64,000 nucleotides of DNA from Phoronis australis (Eukaryota > Phoronida > Phoronidae): contig NMRA01000267.1 of NCBI GenBank assembly GCA_002633005.1, forward strand, positions 405,202 through 469,201. Reading direction: 5' to 3'. A model generated the notes under the pieces. It had not been told where the DNA came from. It searched no databases and saw only the letters and a list, made by a program, of their open reading frames with translations. The position numbers were made by a program, and so were the translations under genes. Below are positions 24,701-36,248 of this stretch, in pieces (positions within the stretch are counted from its first letter, which is position 1; the number at the start of each line of letters is the position of its first letter).

Positions 24701-27700
24701 CAAATACAAGCTTTATAGCAGAAATAGTCAACGCAGATTTCCTGTTGATTGACATGTTGTCATCAGTGGCCAAGAAACTGACTTAAGCTTATTTTTTTAC
24801 TTTTAAGTTTAATCTTAACTTTAACTGGAATTTAAGATTTGTTGACAATAGCTAAGTCAGTTTTCTTGGAATGGGCTCGTTCCGAGATAAGTGACTTCAG
24901 ACTTAAGTCCGAAGTTTGATCCTGAGCTCCACTTCAGAAAATGTGAAAAGGCTATATTGGAATGTTCACATAACTGCTAGTCATTGAAAAAATTCCTATA
25001 ATAGTTTTAGGCTGTGATGTGCCTCTAGTTACTTGGCTAAGCTTTTATTCAGGGGGAGACTGCAAGACCCAATTTCATTCTCAGTTCTAAGTCACTTTTC
25101 GTGAAACATGACCTGGAACTGTTGCATAATAATTTCACAATTCTGGAGATGCCCCGACATTAATTATTATTATATTTCACTTGTGTCCTGAAATTTTGAT
25201 CAGTTGGAAACAGTCTTTAGAAATGCAGATTGTCATACATGTAAGTTGTCTTTGCATGCCATAATTTATTGACTGATTGTGTCAGTCATTAGGTAATTTT
25301 GTCACGGAGTATGTACATGTCATGTGGTGCATGAATGGAAAGGCACCTCAATGCAAAAAACAGTGTGACCCAATAACCAAACCTATAAAATTTTCAGATA
25401 ATACTACATGTAATTCATTTGTTCTATCAAACTTTGACTGACGAAGCATTCAGTATATGGATGATGTTTGTATAATTTTTTTCCAAAAGAATTTAGAATT
25501 TTACACAACATTTTTGGGTTTGTTTTTGTGTCACCCTGTATTACTATTTGTATGTGTGCATCAATTTCAAACAAGCTTGTGGTGAATCCTTCACGTCGAA
25601 TTGTTGCGTTTGTATATATACATTAAAAGTTTTTCTGGTAAAGCAATTGTTACTGAAAAATTAAGAAATATTGAGAAGTGAAACAGCATGGTTTTGATTT
25701 ACACATTTTAAACATTGATTAAAATGTTTTTGGCATTGATTAACATATTTTCAGCATTAATTTACAGAATGGATGTAGTGAAAATGCTTTTCCATTTTCA
25801 GCCTTCACTGTCTTATGGAATGGAAATGTATGCTGATACAATTGGTAGATTAAGTCCAGGTAAGAAGAACTTTTTCTGTTAATTCATTTGAATTTAACAA
25901 CCTGAAAATTCGCATGATGATTTATTTGAAATCCACAAGCCTATTGCAAAATTTTTTGACAAAATTCATTACCAACTCAGTTGTAAAAATGTGTACAGCA
26001 ATAATTAAAGAACTAAGATCCCAAACGGAATGTAGAACGGAGGTAGCATTTGCACTCAAATGTTTTTTATCAGGATTTAGTATTTCCTTGTATTTCAGTG
26101 TTCTCCATAACATGTTTTTACTCATCGCTATTAGAAGTTTTGTTTTCTGTTGTGATGAGTTAAAAAATGAATATGAGTTTGAACTCATAAAAGATTTTAG
26201 TGGTTTCGTCAGTAAATAAGCCCATTTTGGATGTTTGACACCAGTTCAGTGTATTGACTCAAGGCGTTACTTATTAACCCTTCATAGTATGGACATGGAC
26301 TTTTTGAATGTCATCATGCATTTTTAGTTCCCTTCTAGATTGAATTTCCTGTTTTGGAGAACAACTGGATTGTTCTGAAACCCCTTCAGCCACACACCCC
26401 ATCACACCCCTTGACCCATGAGCCCCTCAACTCATGACCCCCTTGACCCATGACCCCATTCTCATGCCACTTTTTTTTTACCAGACTTGAGCCAGAGCAT
26501 ATTCGTGTGTTGGTATGTCTTCTGGAAAAGTCATTCATTGACGTAATATGATTATGAAATATGTATGTAAAAAGTGCAAAGATACATCTATTGCCACTTG
26601 TTATTGCTTGAGGTGGTTGTGGGCCGTGTGGGTCGAGGCTGTCATGACTCGAGGGGGTCGAGGTTTTTTTAGAACCATCTGAACTAACTACTGTTGAGAA
26701 ACTATTCTGGACATTCATTTGACATAGATATCGCACTTGTACACCTGAGCATTTCAATCAACGCAAGTGGTTTTCTGTCATGTATTGGGTCACCCAAATA
26801 ACTTTGAACTTCACACACGTGGAAGCAAACATCCTGAGGCCAGTTTCACTATGGTGCTTTGCATGAGTGGGACAGCGGTAGTAGACACTTTTTTATGAAT
26901 CAGACATTCAAGTAAGTCACATACGGGAAGGTGATAGCTCAATCATTGGTAACGGGCGCATTAGGGCATGCAAAAACTAAAGATTATAACTGTGAAAGTG
27001 GCCCGTGGCAAAATGGATTAGTTAGGTAAGTTACCAAGCTGCTTTTGTCATCTTTTGAGTGTTGATGCCTTTCAGACACGGCCGTGAAGAATCAGCATGT
27101 AATCTCTGTCAAACAGGAATGTGGTGCTGCACTTGGTAGATCTTCAGAAGAAGACATTATTTCTGTAAAGAGCCCAGTGAGACTATGTGGTAGTCTTGGT
27201 AACATTTCTGCAGAAGCTATGGAAGAAGTTGATGTAAGTTGCTCCTTTGTAAAACAAGAAAGGAGTGAAGGCACAACCGCTTCTCAGGGCATCGAGCGTC
27301 CTATGCCAAGTAACATATTTTTACCAACGAAATTTGATGTGGAGTGTGAGGATTTTAGCACGGGTACTGTTGGAGATGCTAACCCTGTGACCAGGAAAGA
27401 AGATGCCTCTTCAGTTCGATTTGAGGTTCAAGAAGAGAATTATGGTGTTGAAGAAGGCAATATAAACAAAACTGGTCTACTTTTAACTGAATCAAATGCA
27501 GTGCACAGATGTACCATTTGTGAAGCTACCTTCAATCACAAAGACCAACTTTCTGATCACAATATTTCTCGTACTGGAGTAAAACAATTTCGTTGTCGAA
27601 AGTTTTTTCATACCAAAGCTGTTCGTAAACACCATGCGAGAATTCAAGCAGGTGCAAGACCGTACAAGTGCAATACCTGTAGTTTTACATCCCGGCAAAA

Positions 27701-28205
27701 AGCCCGCCTTGTTATGCATAACAGACTACACAGGAACATGAAACCATACATTTGTACAGAATGTGATCAGAGCTTTTGCTTTCAACGCTCATTTGTGGCT
27801 CACATGCAGGTGCATGCTGGTGAGAAATCTTACACATGTACTGTGTGTACCAAGACATTCGCAGCTGAACAAGATTTAATGGCACATGTGACAGTACATA
27901 CCAGATATGCACCTTTCGAGTGCCACGAGTGTGGTGCGGCGTTTCGTACAAAGTACAATCTTACAATACATATGAGAATTCATTTTGATGACCAGCCATA
28001 CAAATGTAAACTGTGTGGTTGGGCGTTTCACCAGAAATCCTACCTCATGGCTCACAGTCAAAGGCATGGAAATGAGAAGCCATACAAATGTAGTGAATGT
28101 GACCGAAACTTCCGCCACAGGCAAGCACTTGTTAAGCACAAAGAGTGGCATGTCCAACAGTTGGGACACGAGTTAGAAGCAGATAAAACAATCAAACAAC
28201 TTTGA
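21602..28205 (+). CDS. Multi-exon C2H2 zinc-finger protein gene with AT-hook-like motif
   Basis: Five exons: 21602-21719, 22043-22224, 24361-24596, 25802-25859 and 27076-28205. Every junction has AG/GT and the phases chain without conflict (1-2, 2-1, 1-0, 0-1, 1-stop). The N-terminal exons encode an unrecognised region, then RRGRGRP (AT-hook-like), then a globular-looking module (EEFRQFLVTVCPVLRGH...LKKAVKRGTLYI). The last exon holds an acidic linker with two VKQE sumoylation consensus sites and six canonical plus two degenerate C2H2 fingers. The likely role is a nuclear DNA-binding regulator; its target is unknown. The start codon was not found. The gene hosts a 1.5-kb transposon in its second intron. 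Confidence 0.8.
22043..22224 (+). CDS. Zinc-finger gene exon with RRGRGRP motif
   Basis: Acceptor GGAATCAG ends at 22042 and donor GTAAGA starts at 22225. It encodes FLENGNAAAVPVTGLCH, then MRRGRGRPVDNYC, then VVVLQAGYLKRPNSWKEL. RGRGRP fits the AT-hook core (GRP flanked by basic residues), which binds the minor groove of AT-rich DNA. Confidence 0.68.
22659..24192. mobile_element. 1.5-kb element with ~160-bp terminal inverted repeats, copy A
   Basis: Both ends read GGAGAAGGCAACC inward, and the match continues with scattered differences for about 160 bp, including TTGATTATCCCA and TAATTTTATTGATTAGTC. It lies in the second visible intron of the zinc-finger gene. A second, interrupted copy lies at 39040-43039 on the same strand. 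Interior frames are short and inconsistent, so it looks non-autonomous. No clear target duplication was found. Confidence 0.8.
24361..24596 (+). CDS. Zinc-finger gene exon with an unrecognised conserved-looking module
   Basis: Acceptor TTTTTGGCAG ends at 24360 and donor GTTAGT starts at 24597. It encodes 79 residues rich in secondary-structure-like periodicity: DEEEFRQFLVTVCPVL, FSFCKASSSGDLIAL, LKKAVKRGTLYILP. The layout faintly recalls uncharacterised modules in other invertebrate and fish genes, but no family is claimed. Confidence 0.65.
25802..25859 (+). CDS. Zinc-finger gene short linker exon
   Basis: Acceptor TCCATTTTCAG ends at 25801 and donor GTAAGA starts at 25860. It has 58 bases encoding PSLSYGMEMYADTIGRLSP. 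It is accepted because its phases (0 in, 1 out) are exactly those needed to join 24596 to 27076. Confidence 0.6.
26380..26460. repeat. Short C-rich minisatellite (CCCTTGACCCATGA-like)
   Basis: Four to five imperfect copies of a roughly 14-20-base ACCCATGACCCC unit lie within the intron before the finger exon. Confidence 0.6.
27076..28205 (+). CDS. Zinc-finger gene terminal exon: SUMO-site linker plus C2H2 array
   Basis: Acceptor CCTTTCAG ends at 27075 and the stop is at 28203-28205. Counting from codon 27084, residues 1-140 are an acidic linker with VKQEC (9-13) and VKQER (56-60). Fingers follow. Finger 1 (from 142) has CTIC but its second histidine is displaced. Finger 2 (from 170) has lost its first cysteine. 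Fingers 3-8, starting near 196, 224, 252, 280, 308 and 336, are canonical C-x2-C-x12-H-x3-H with TGEKPY-like linkers in some (AGEKSY, GNEKPY). A basic-acidic tail of about 20 residues ends the protein. Earlier exons are needed because no in-frame ATG precedes the linker here. Confidence 0.9.
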
Positions 28206-29020
28206 AGTGAGAAATATGGCTGATGCCTCTGAACATTTAACATTGGTAAGGGGTTTCTTGTACCTTTCCGTGGAAGCTAGTATTCACAACCATTCCCTTT
28301 AAGTTGGAAAATGACCCTTGTGCACCCCAGACATCAACTTCTAAGTTGCATTCCTGCAAAAGGAAATTAACCAGGAAAAAGTCGATATCACCTGCATGTA
28401 GATGACAACTTTACAAGGTATTTTTAAGACATTTAGTACCCTTGTAATAGTTATATTTTCTCTCTTTATGTTATGTGCTATTTATGTTTATGTTATTGGC
28501 TTTATTTTTAAAAAGCATGAACAGTATTTCTGTATTTGAACCATGTTTATTTGGATGGCTATAGTGGAGTGTGCTAACCATTTCACCGCAGGAGGACAGT
28601 ACTTGTGCACTGTTTCTGTGTTATTATGTAACCATTTTCGGTCTTTTACTGGTTCAAAGAGACAGTCTGTAGTTGTTTTGAGAGATTGACCAATCAGTTG
28701 GAAGATTTTATGGGCATTGCTTTGTGGTTTAACATTTGACTTAAGGTGTGCTCTGTGTTCATCAGTGGTTGGTGTAGGTTTTTAGTCGGTCTCCCGGCTA
28801 GTTTGTATTTGTTCTATATTATTGCGTTTCAAATCGTTCAGTAATCTTGTTATAATTTTCTACTGTTGTTGATAATCGGAGTTGTGTGTAACCTATGTGT
28901 TTTTGTAGAAAGTTAGCATCTGTGATACTGTGTTGTGTTGTTTGACGCCATGTTTATAGAGGTTACTGATTTGTCAGGTATTGAACATGTTTTTCTTTTC
29001 TTTTGTTACAACCAAAATTT
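28206..29020 (+). other. Probable 3' untranslated region of the zinc-finger gene
   Basis: T-rich sequence follows the stop with no exon. No AATAAA is seen before the dispersed repeat that starts near 29020; the first is inside that repeat at 29224-29229. Confidence 0.45.
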
Positions 29021-29260
29021 GCCTATCCCCCCCCCCTCCTCTGCCATCACCCGTTATCATGACATAACCGCCGTTTGGCCTCTACTTAAATGTACTCACC
29101 ACAGCCAACTACCTTTTTGGAAAAACCGATAGTTCTTTTTATTATTCTGTCTTTATTCGAATGACAAGTATAATGTCGCTTTATAATCGTAAGTTGCATT
29201 TGCCGCTGTTGTATTCAGTAATGAAATAAAGCACGCCATTTCAACTATCAAACCAAAGTA
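29020..29260. repeat. Dispersed repeat shared with 38690-38910 (copy 1)
   Basis: Collinear with 38690-38910 over about 220 bp: CACAGCCAACT, TTGGAA..ACC..AGTTC, TTCTGTCTTTAT/TTCGTCTTTAT, GTAAGTTGCATTTG, and TTTCAACTATCAAACCAAA. Both copies contain GAAATAAA. No protein-coding potential. Confidence 0.75.
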
Positions 29261-29328
29261 CTATTTTCATACCTAACTTTGTCTGAGGAGTTAGGATTGG
29301 TCGGGAAAAGCAAAATGTATTAATAAGA

Positions 29329-29560
29329 GCTGTCTTTTTATGCGCCCACTTATTTATATGTAAGTGGATGTGGCCCTCATCTCTGTCTGAACGTCCGCTG
29401 CTGTATCTTGTAAATGTTTGAAGGAACATGAACTTTTTTATTTGTACGGCTATTGTCCAATTTGTGCGGCCATTGTCCGTTTTTCAATCTTGTAAATGCC
29501 TTGCAGGATTTTATTAGATTTGGCAAATTCTTATCTAGCTTATGAAAATTTTGGAAACCC
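29329..29560. repeat. Fragment of the degenerate tandem family of 43.1-44.2 kb
   Basis: It shares GCCCAC..ATTTATATG, a TGTCATCTCT-like word and GTATCTTGTAAATG with the start of the 43083-44190 array, in the same orientation. Confidence 0.55.
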
Positions 29561-31720
29561 GTTAGTGTGCTGTTTGCTGCTAGTGTTACACTTAACTTTT
29601 AATATGTTTGTAATGCAACAGTCTGATGAAAAATAGCAATGCTAAATTAAAATAATGTAACTTTGAAGAACTATAGAAATAACCATGAAAGTCACTGTAA
29701 ACACTTGTTCGTTTGAAGGCAACCATCTCCGAAGAAATTAGGATCTCAAGTTACGGTCAAATCAAGAGACCAGATGTTATCCCTTTCTGCCTGTAGGTTG
29801 TCAAATTTGGTTTTGGCATCAAAATATTGAGTCTACTAAGAGCAATTGTCTTTCTTATGAATGGAGGTTGGCAGAGTAAAGAGAAGCATAAAAAACGTCA
29901 TGTTCAACTTCACTTTAGTACCGATCTCACTGCACTCGCCAATTCCTTACTGCACTGTTAATAGTAATCTGCGCTATGTGTTGCTCCTGACCCAAAAAAC
30001 TGTCGGTCGCACCAAAGGCAAAATCAACTGCATTCCGAGACAGATTATGTAAGTTCCTACTATTTGGTTCTCATGCGTTGCCCAATGAGGCCAACTATTT
30101 AATCTTTAATTAAGTTGCCAACTTTCTCCACAGTAGCTTACCTTCATTCCAAAGTGCACAGTAACTGTCTTTCACATCACTTTGTCATGAATAATATCAG
30201 ATATCTATTTTTATCTTTTCCTCCCGTCGCGCACGCACGCACGCACGCACGCACGCACACACGCACATGTTTTTGAGTGTTTTCCTAATTTACTAACTAC
30301 TATTTGAGTACCTATTCGTAGCCGAACTAAATGTGTATACATTAATATGTAAGTGTACGCGTATGTGTGTATATCTCTGCATGTAAATATGTGTAGCGTA
30401 TATTGTATACCCGGTATGTATACCCAGATACATACTGGTATAATAATTACTGTTTCGTAATGTTTCCCTGTTCTTTTACATGTATTTGATCAATAAATAA
30501 ACCTATTTTAGTTGAGAGTTCAACAAACTGAAAAGCTACAATCGAGCCGTGGCGCGTTCTGTTAAGATATCTGTGAGAATGGAACGGACACTTTGTAAGA
30601 GCGTTCACTACTTCAGGACATTCGCTATAGGCATGTAACGTGCACCTGAATGGTTGTTATAAATTAAAGAACGGAAACCATTTATAGTGTGACGTACCGT
30701 TCTATGGGGGTAAAGAGAATCTTTTTCACAAATCGTTGACGTAACATTGAACGAGTGAGTACCGGTATGTTATTTTGTCTGACGTTGGCACGTGGTAAGT
30801 TTCTATTCATTGACGTTATCCCATGCCTGTCGGTGTGCGACGGATGCGAAGTCACCCCCCACCGTGATTTGAGGCCCGACTTTTAGCCCCTATTACCTGT
30901 ATTTTTTTCAATTACCTCCGTAATGCACTTTTGTTTTACTAAAAGTACTTTTCGCTGAAAATGGAAGATTGTCAGCTATCAGTAAACAAATCGTGAATTA
31001 TTTGTAACAAATATATATTGTTAAATTGTTACGAGTCATTTACGGATTCGTGCTTACCTAACAGTTTTCGAACGGTTACGTGTTGTTGCGGGCGGTTTGC
31101 GGTCCTTTTCGTGTTAATTGAGGATAAATCAATCCGTGGATGATCGCTTGAAGATGTTTGATATGACAAAAATTGACTCTCCTTACACGTATCTTTAAGA
31201 ATGTCTGCGAGTTGTTTCGTTTTATGACAAGTTATGTACGGGTGCTTGCGATTGATTTTGATTTGGCGATACGTAAGGACTTCGCTTAAAAATCCGTGTA
31301 CACTGTATGTGAAGGCACATTAAAATGAGCCAAAAAGCCACAGCCCAAAAAACTACCTTGAACACTGCCCCTATCCACATCCACAAAAATATTTTTTTTT
31401 CTTTTTTTCAATCGGTCAATGTATAATAAAAACATGTCCTAACGTCGCGTGGATTATGTTTTTTCATGGGACGAGGGCAGCAGTTTACACCGACGATTGC
31501 ATCAACTTTTGCAGTCCGGATTTGGTCCGCTTTCTTCAGCTTAGCGCCCCCGAAGTCACATGCTGGGTTCGGACATGTATCCGATCGAAAGAATCTATGT
31601 AAGGACATGCATTTCAACCTCACTGCAGCATAGTTGTTCTTTGAAATATTCAACTTACTAACACGTCGTAGAAGCTATGGACAGCAAATGGCAAATATTG
31701 TTTACCTGTAAAAATACAAA
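29561..31720. other. No gene recognised; microsatellites
   Basis: Contains the (CGCA)n tract at 30229-30266 and TA/TG-rich sequence at 30330-30440. A minus-strand frame at 31408-31653 with a CPNPAC motif is noted but not called. Confidence 0.4.
30229..30266. repeat. (CGCA)n microsatellite
   Basis: Nine to ten CGCA/CACG units, followed by a short CA-rich tail. Confidence 0.95.
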
Positions 31721-31729
31721 AATATATTT

Positions 31730-32228
31730 TGTAAATTCAGTACTGTTTAATCAATTAACTCCTATTTGAAACAAAAAATCAAAGGTATTTTGAAAATTCA
31801 ATGCAACTGTATAAATTCAATCATGTTTCATAAATTCAGCCCTATTTTAGAAATTCAATGGTATTTTAGAAATTCTAGCTTTTTGAATGTAATAACTTTA
31901 GCGTGCCGCCCTATCTTTGCTTAGTCTCATCAATCGCCGACACGGTTGAATTCCCAAAACAGGATTGAATTCACAAAACAGGATCGATTTGAAAATGACT
32001 GAATCTGCGAAACACTATTGAATTAATAAAATAGGATCGAATTGAATTTGTAAAACAGGATTGTATTTCTAAAAATAGGATTAAAATATAAAACAGGATT
32101 GATTCGATGAAATAGGATTGCATTTATAAAGTAGCAGTGAATTTCTAAAAATAGGACTGATTTTCTAAAATGGAATCACATTTCTAAAATACCATTGGAT
32201 TTCAAAAATAGGACTGAATTCAGACCCG
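31730..32228. repeat. 19-bp minisatellite that switches strand
   Basis: From 31730 to about 31890 the unit reads CCTATTTTAGAAATTCA. From about 31950 to 32228 it reads as the reverse complement, near AAAATAGGATTGAATTTAT, in a dozen variants with ACAGGATTG or ATAGGACTG cores. The inversion centre lies near 31890-31950. The same unit forms a second array at 36950-37195. Confidence 0.8.
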
Positions 32229-32239
32229 TTACAGCCAGG

Positions 32240-33860
32240 GTTATACGAGGGGTGTTCGAATTTCTAAAATGCTGGACCTTTCGATGGCATTTCGCTAGAA
32301 GTAGCGTCGACCCTCTCCATCTTTTTTTAGCGCTCTTCTGAAGCTGACAATGAGCGACGCATTAAGTTTTCCGAGCTTTATTGTCAAGAAAATCAATAGT
32401 TGAACAAAACCCAAAAGACAGGGCTACAATACACTTAACTCAATGTACATGCAAGTTCCACTCTACTAAGTACCGGTACTTCGCTCATCAGGTTAATACG
32501 CTACCAAATTTCATCTTTCTTTCGCTGGACAACTCTGCCAATTACTATCTCTTTGTTGCAATGAACAAGCAGCGCCAGGGACAACATTCTGTCACCACTC
32601 ATACTTGCTCGCATGAACGTGTTGAGTCTGCGTAATGTGCGAGTGGATCTCTCGCATTCACACGTCACTGGTAGTGTAGCCAAAATTTTCAGCAGTACAT
32701 TGCCGTTCGGATACAAAGTTTGGTCGCAGTCTTTAATAGTCTGGGCACATGTCGAAGGCTCATTTTGCTGGGATTTCCACTTGTGCCTCCATCGTATCCT
32801 TTCTTGTTGAAGTAACTCGGGTGAGGACAGATCTGCTTTATATTTGTTGATGACCCCGGGCTCAATTTCCCCGAAATGAGTCAATGCTAGGAGTGATGAT
32901 GCCGTAACGGTTGTTCGAGAAAAACGGGCCTCAAATTCGGATGCAATGAGATGCAGAAACGGTATCACCACTGTTCTCAAATAGTACTGTTTGACACTGG
33001 AATTTGGTGGATTTGCTCGATGTGTTTGGCGAAGCGCTTGTCGCTGCATGCTGGGTTCCACACCAACCTCCCGAGCCATGGCAACAGCTTGGTGGTCAAA
33101 TGCCAACGAAGACTTCATCCACAGTTTTGCGAAGTTTGAATCTCATTCACCATTCCGTACGTTTGTACAATATCAACTGTTGTGCTCTGCAATTTCATTG
33201 TAATGCCTTTTAGCTGAGCCACTACGTGAATGGCCGACTTTTCGAAAATAAAGCCCAAGAAACGTAGAACGCACCATCAAATTTTGAGCTATAGGATACT
33301 GAATTGCCAAACTTTTTAAACCAAGCGTGTCTGAATGAGGGATTACACCCCACCGCATACTCTGTTAGAAAAATGTAGTCGGGAGAACGGTTTGTCGTGA
33401 TTTTTGATATGGTTATATTTTTGCATGTTTGCTTAAGGCGCTGGAAACCTCTTCTATCGAGTATGTTGCTCGAACGAACTCTGCGAGGTCGTGCACCATT
33501 GGCACTGATTTGCTGTCAACATCAGGCTTTTCTTCAATGATTGAAGACTGGTTAGTGGACATAGGCGTACATGTACTTGTTCCGGCTTGTGAACAGCACC
33601 GGTGTCCATATCGGGTTTTTCTGTAAAAAACAGGGTAGTTAAACGTCTGTTTTTCGTATCGGGGGCTATAGTGAAGATACGTAAGCTAAACTTAAAGAAT
33701 GGAAACGCTTACAAATATGTGCATCATGATGCATGTCAATCCAACGATCCACAAGTAGAGTGTACATTGTAAGTCCCAACAAAAGCGCAATCGCTTTCGA
33801 TATAGAATTCAAAAACCCTGCTATATATTCTCACTAGCAACAACCTTATTAAAAGGCGGA
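32240..33860 (-). mobile_element. hAT element remnant, copy D (best preserved transposase)
   Basis: Contains the transposase C-terminus (32501-33118, minus) and, further along, blocks shared with copies B and E: GGTAGTTAAACGTCTG and AAAGAATGGAAACG. A broken upstream minus-strand frame at about 33420-33560 (KPDVDSKSVP, HDLAEFVRATYSIEEVSS) is probably an earlier part of the same transposase. Confidence 0.68.
32501..33118 (-). pseudogene. hAT transposase C-terminal region with dimerisation domain
   Basis: The 205-codon open frame contains MAREVGVEPSMQRQALRQTH, RANPP, YYLRTVVIPFLHLI and, at its end, a hAT dimerisation domain: LLKILATLPVT-CECERS, TLRRLNTFMRASMSGDRMLSLALL. These segments and their order match P52rIPK/THAP12-like hAT proteins. 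On the 5' side a related frame (LRKTVDEVF) is shifted by one base, so the original protein is frameshifted. The catalytic DDE residues of the upstream part are not visible. It is a dead or truncated transposase that marks this family's identity. Confidence 0.8.
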
Positions 33861-33989
33861 AAAAACAAACGATTGTGTAGCATTCCCAACTCACAAGGAC
33901 TACTCATGATACATGTAACTGAACTTAATTCTGCTACCGAGAATTCTAATCGATTAGTTCACAGCAAAAAAGTCCCAGCATAGGAAAAT

Positions 33990-34240
33990 CCCAAACTTGT
34001 CAGTTTTATCTCCAAAATTACCACTTCCCTGCAAGCGCTAGAACAAATCTGACTACAAATCCAGAATGCTCGTTCTCTCTGGATTCTAAAATGTGACCAT
34101 AGTACACCCCTTACGACCTGCCCGCTTGGCAATTTCGAACTGTTTGACGGCCAACTGAAATCGCACCCGGTTCCGCAGATTACAGGCGGTGCAAGCAAAC
34201 TGCAGCCGCCATTTTGCATCAAAAGTAGGTCACGATTAAA
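33990..34240. repeat. Dispersed repeat related to 35040-35240
   Basis: Shares CCAAAA..ACCACTTCCCTGC, a CAGATTC/TCTGACT block, TGTGACC..AGTAC and CTGAAATCGCA with 35040-35240 in direct orientation. Its downstream continuation differs. Confidence 0.55.
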
Positions 34241-35039
34241 AAAGTTTCAGTTTCAGTTTCCTTGAAATCATTTTCAGCGCATTCCTCCAAACAGCCGCCA
34301 ATCCTGTCGGTGGAGAATAAAACTCGTTGTCTTCAGAGGCTCCTTGAAATTGTCACTTTTTTCCTGGGAGTAATTATTCACTACAATTCGAAAAGACAAA
34401 TCAATCCGGCCAAGCACACTCGGTCTAGTCACACCATAGACGTCAATTCAGTAACTGAAAGAACCAGCACTGACTACTGATACCAAGTGCATTTGCTAGA
34501 TAACATCTGACCTGTCAGTTGGGCCACTCAATATGTTCAGCATAGGGTTTCTTGCTTCTATTCGTCAGCAAAGATGGTTATGTTTCTAGATGAAACATCA
34601 ATATCCTTATAATCAGTTAGCCATGGGGCGAACATGTCATCAGATCCAGACATAGGAACCATAGCCGCTCTTATCCACCCTTACCCGAGCTGATACCCCC
34701 TTTGAGAAGCCACGTGGAAAACTGTCCAGTAAGCAAGACTATTTTCCATGACTAGCCATGATGGCGTACAAGTCCATAAACCAATCCAACGAGGCAGGCA
34801 CTAGTTACTTGGTTAGGGGGCACAGAACGGTTCTTACGGGGGTTTGTCGATCAGAAAACTCGTCAATGGACTCGCCACCCCTGTATGCAAAGAATGAAAC
34901 TTTTGAATCGTGTCACGTCACAAGCCGTACAATTGATCACAGCAACTTTATTCTCTGTTGTACCTTTGAACCTTTTACTCGTGCTGAAAAGACAGGTAGA
35001 CTAAGAAAAAATAAAAGGGTCAAGAATCACAAAATCGGC

Positions 35040-35460
35040 ACTTTTCACCCCAAAACCACCACTTCCCTGCCGATGCACGACATGAGCCAACATCAGATTC
35101 TGACTGAAGCAAATTTCCTACAGATTCAAAAATGTGGTCCAAAAGTACTGTTAACCAACAATTTTTTGCAATTGTGGCTTGTTTGAGGGCTATCTGAAAT
35201 CGCAGCCAATTTCTTCAGTCGCTAGCCAGTAATGCACAAGTGCAACAGGGTGTCGTCATCTTGAAGAAGAATGCAGCGATAGCCGAGCAAGTGGTCTCTC
35301 CTTATTCCCAGAATGTTCACAAATACCAACAACCCTCATTCACTGAGCTTACATGCAGAACCTACATAAAAATTGCCTCCAAGCCTGGCCTACGCCTAGA
35401 TTTTAATATTTTGACACTAAATCGGCCGCGGAAGCAGCCTAACTGTTAAGTGCCACCTTA
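35040..35460 (+). repeat. Dispersed repeat with a conserved frame, copy 1
   Basis: The stretch 35230-35455 is matched in reverse complement by 63775-63990 at the right end of the window. Both copies keep an open frame in the same register: M-Q-x-G-x-x-I-L-K-K-x-A-A-x-A, then Y-S-Q-x-V-H-K-Y, F-T-E-x-T-C and a proline-leucine tail. The protein has no known domain. The repeat may be the end of an unnamed transposon. Confidence 0.55.
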
Positions 35461-36150
35461 GTTTGGTAGGGTGAATTGAATTCTTGTTCTCACATTGTTT
35501 TATACTTCCCTTCTGGCAGAAAACTAACCATGCCGATTTAAATGGCAATAACCAACATGGATTTCAAAGCTTGGTTTACTATGCCAAGAATTAACTTGAG
35601 ATGGCCGTAAAATTGCAAATCAATAATTTTGTATAATAAGAAACATCTACTGGTTCGGTCAAGGTTGCTGAATATCTCATTGGCTGATTAAAAAATGTCA
35701 TGCAAGAATTGTATTTTCCATTATCATTACAACAGACGTTTTAACCAAAAGGCCATCGCAGCTTCGTACAAATTCTGACTTTAAGTATCATAGTACGCCA
35801 AAGTAAAATTATACACTGAACAATGAAGTAACAAAACTTCACATTCAACCCGAAGCACAATTTACAGATACACTTGGACAGTATAGTAAAATCAACTTCA
35901 AGCAACAAAAACCGTAAATTTCCGGAAAATAGGCTCGTCGGAGATCGACCTCGAACGGCAACGGAAACAAAATAAATGCTCGGAAAGGGAGGAAAGGAGG
36001 GTGCCTACTTTATGATGTAGTTTTAAAGCATATAATTATATTTCAATCAACTCCTTCTGGATTACATTTTCTTATGATTTTTCTACGCGAATACTTTGGC
36101 GTGGCATAATAATTTGTAAAATGGCACCATATAACACTACCGCCACCAAA

Positions 36151-36152
<2 letters not shown>

Positions 36153-36248
<96 letters not shown>

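Noticed and set aside
27712-28243. Minus-strand ORFs under the zinc-finger exon
   Set aside because: Antisense shadows of the C2H2 coding strand.
30229-30266. Possible CRISPR-like or tRNA cluster
   Set aside because: Simple microsatellite; no spacer structure, and this is a eukaryotic sequence.
31408-31653. Minus-strand frame with CPNPACDFGG and CCPRP
   Set aside because: Composition looks protein-like, but there is no splice-site support, no recognised domain and no second copy.
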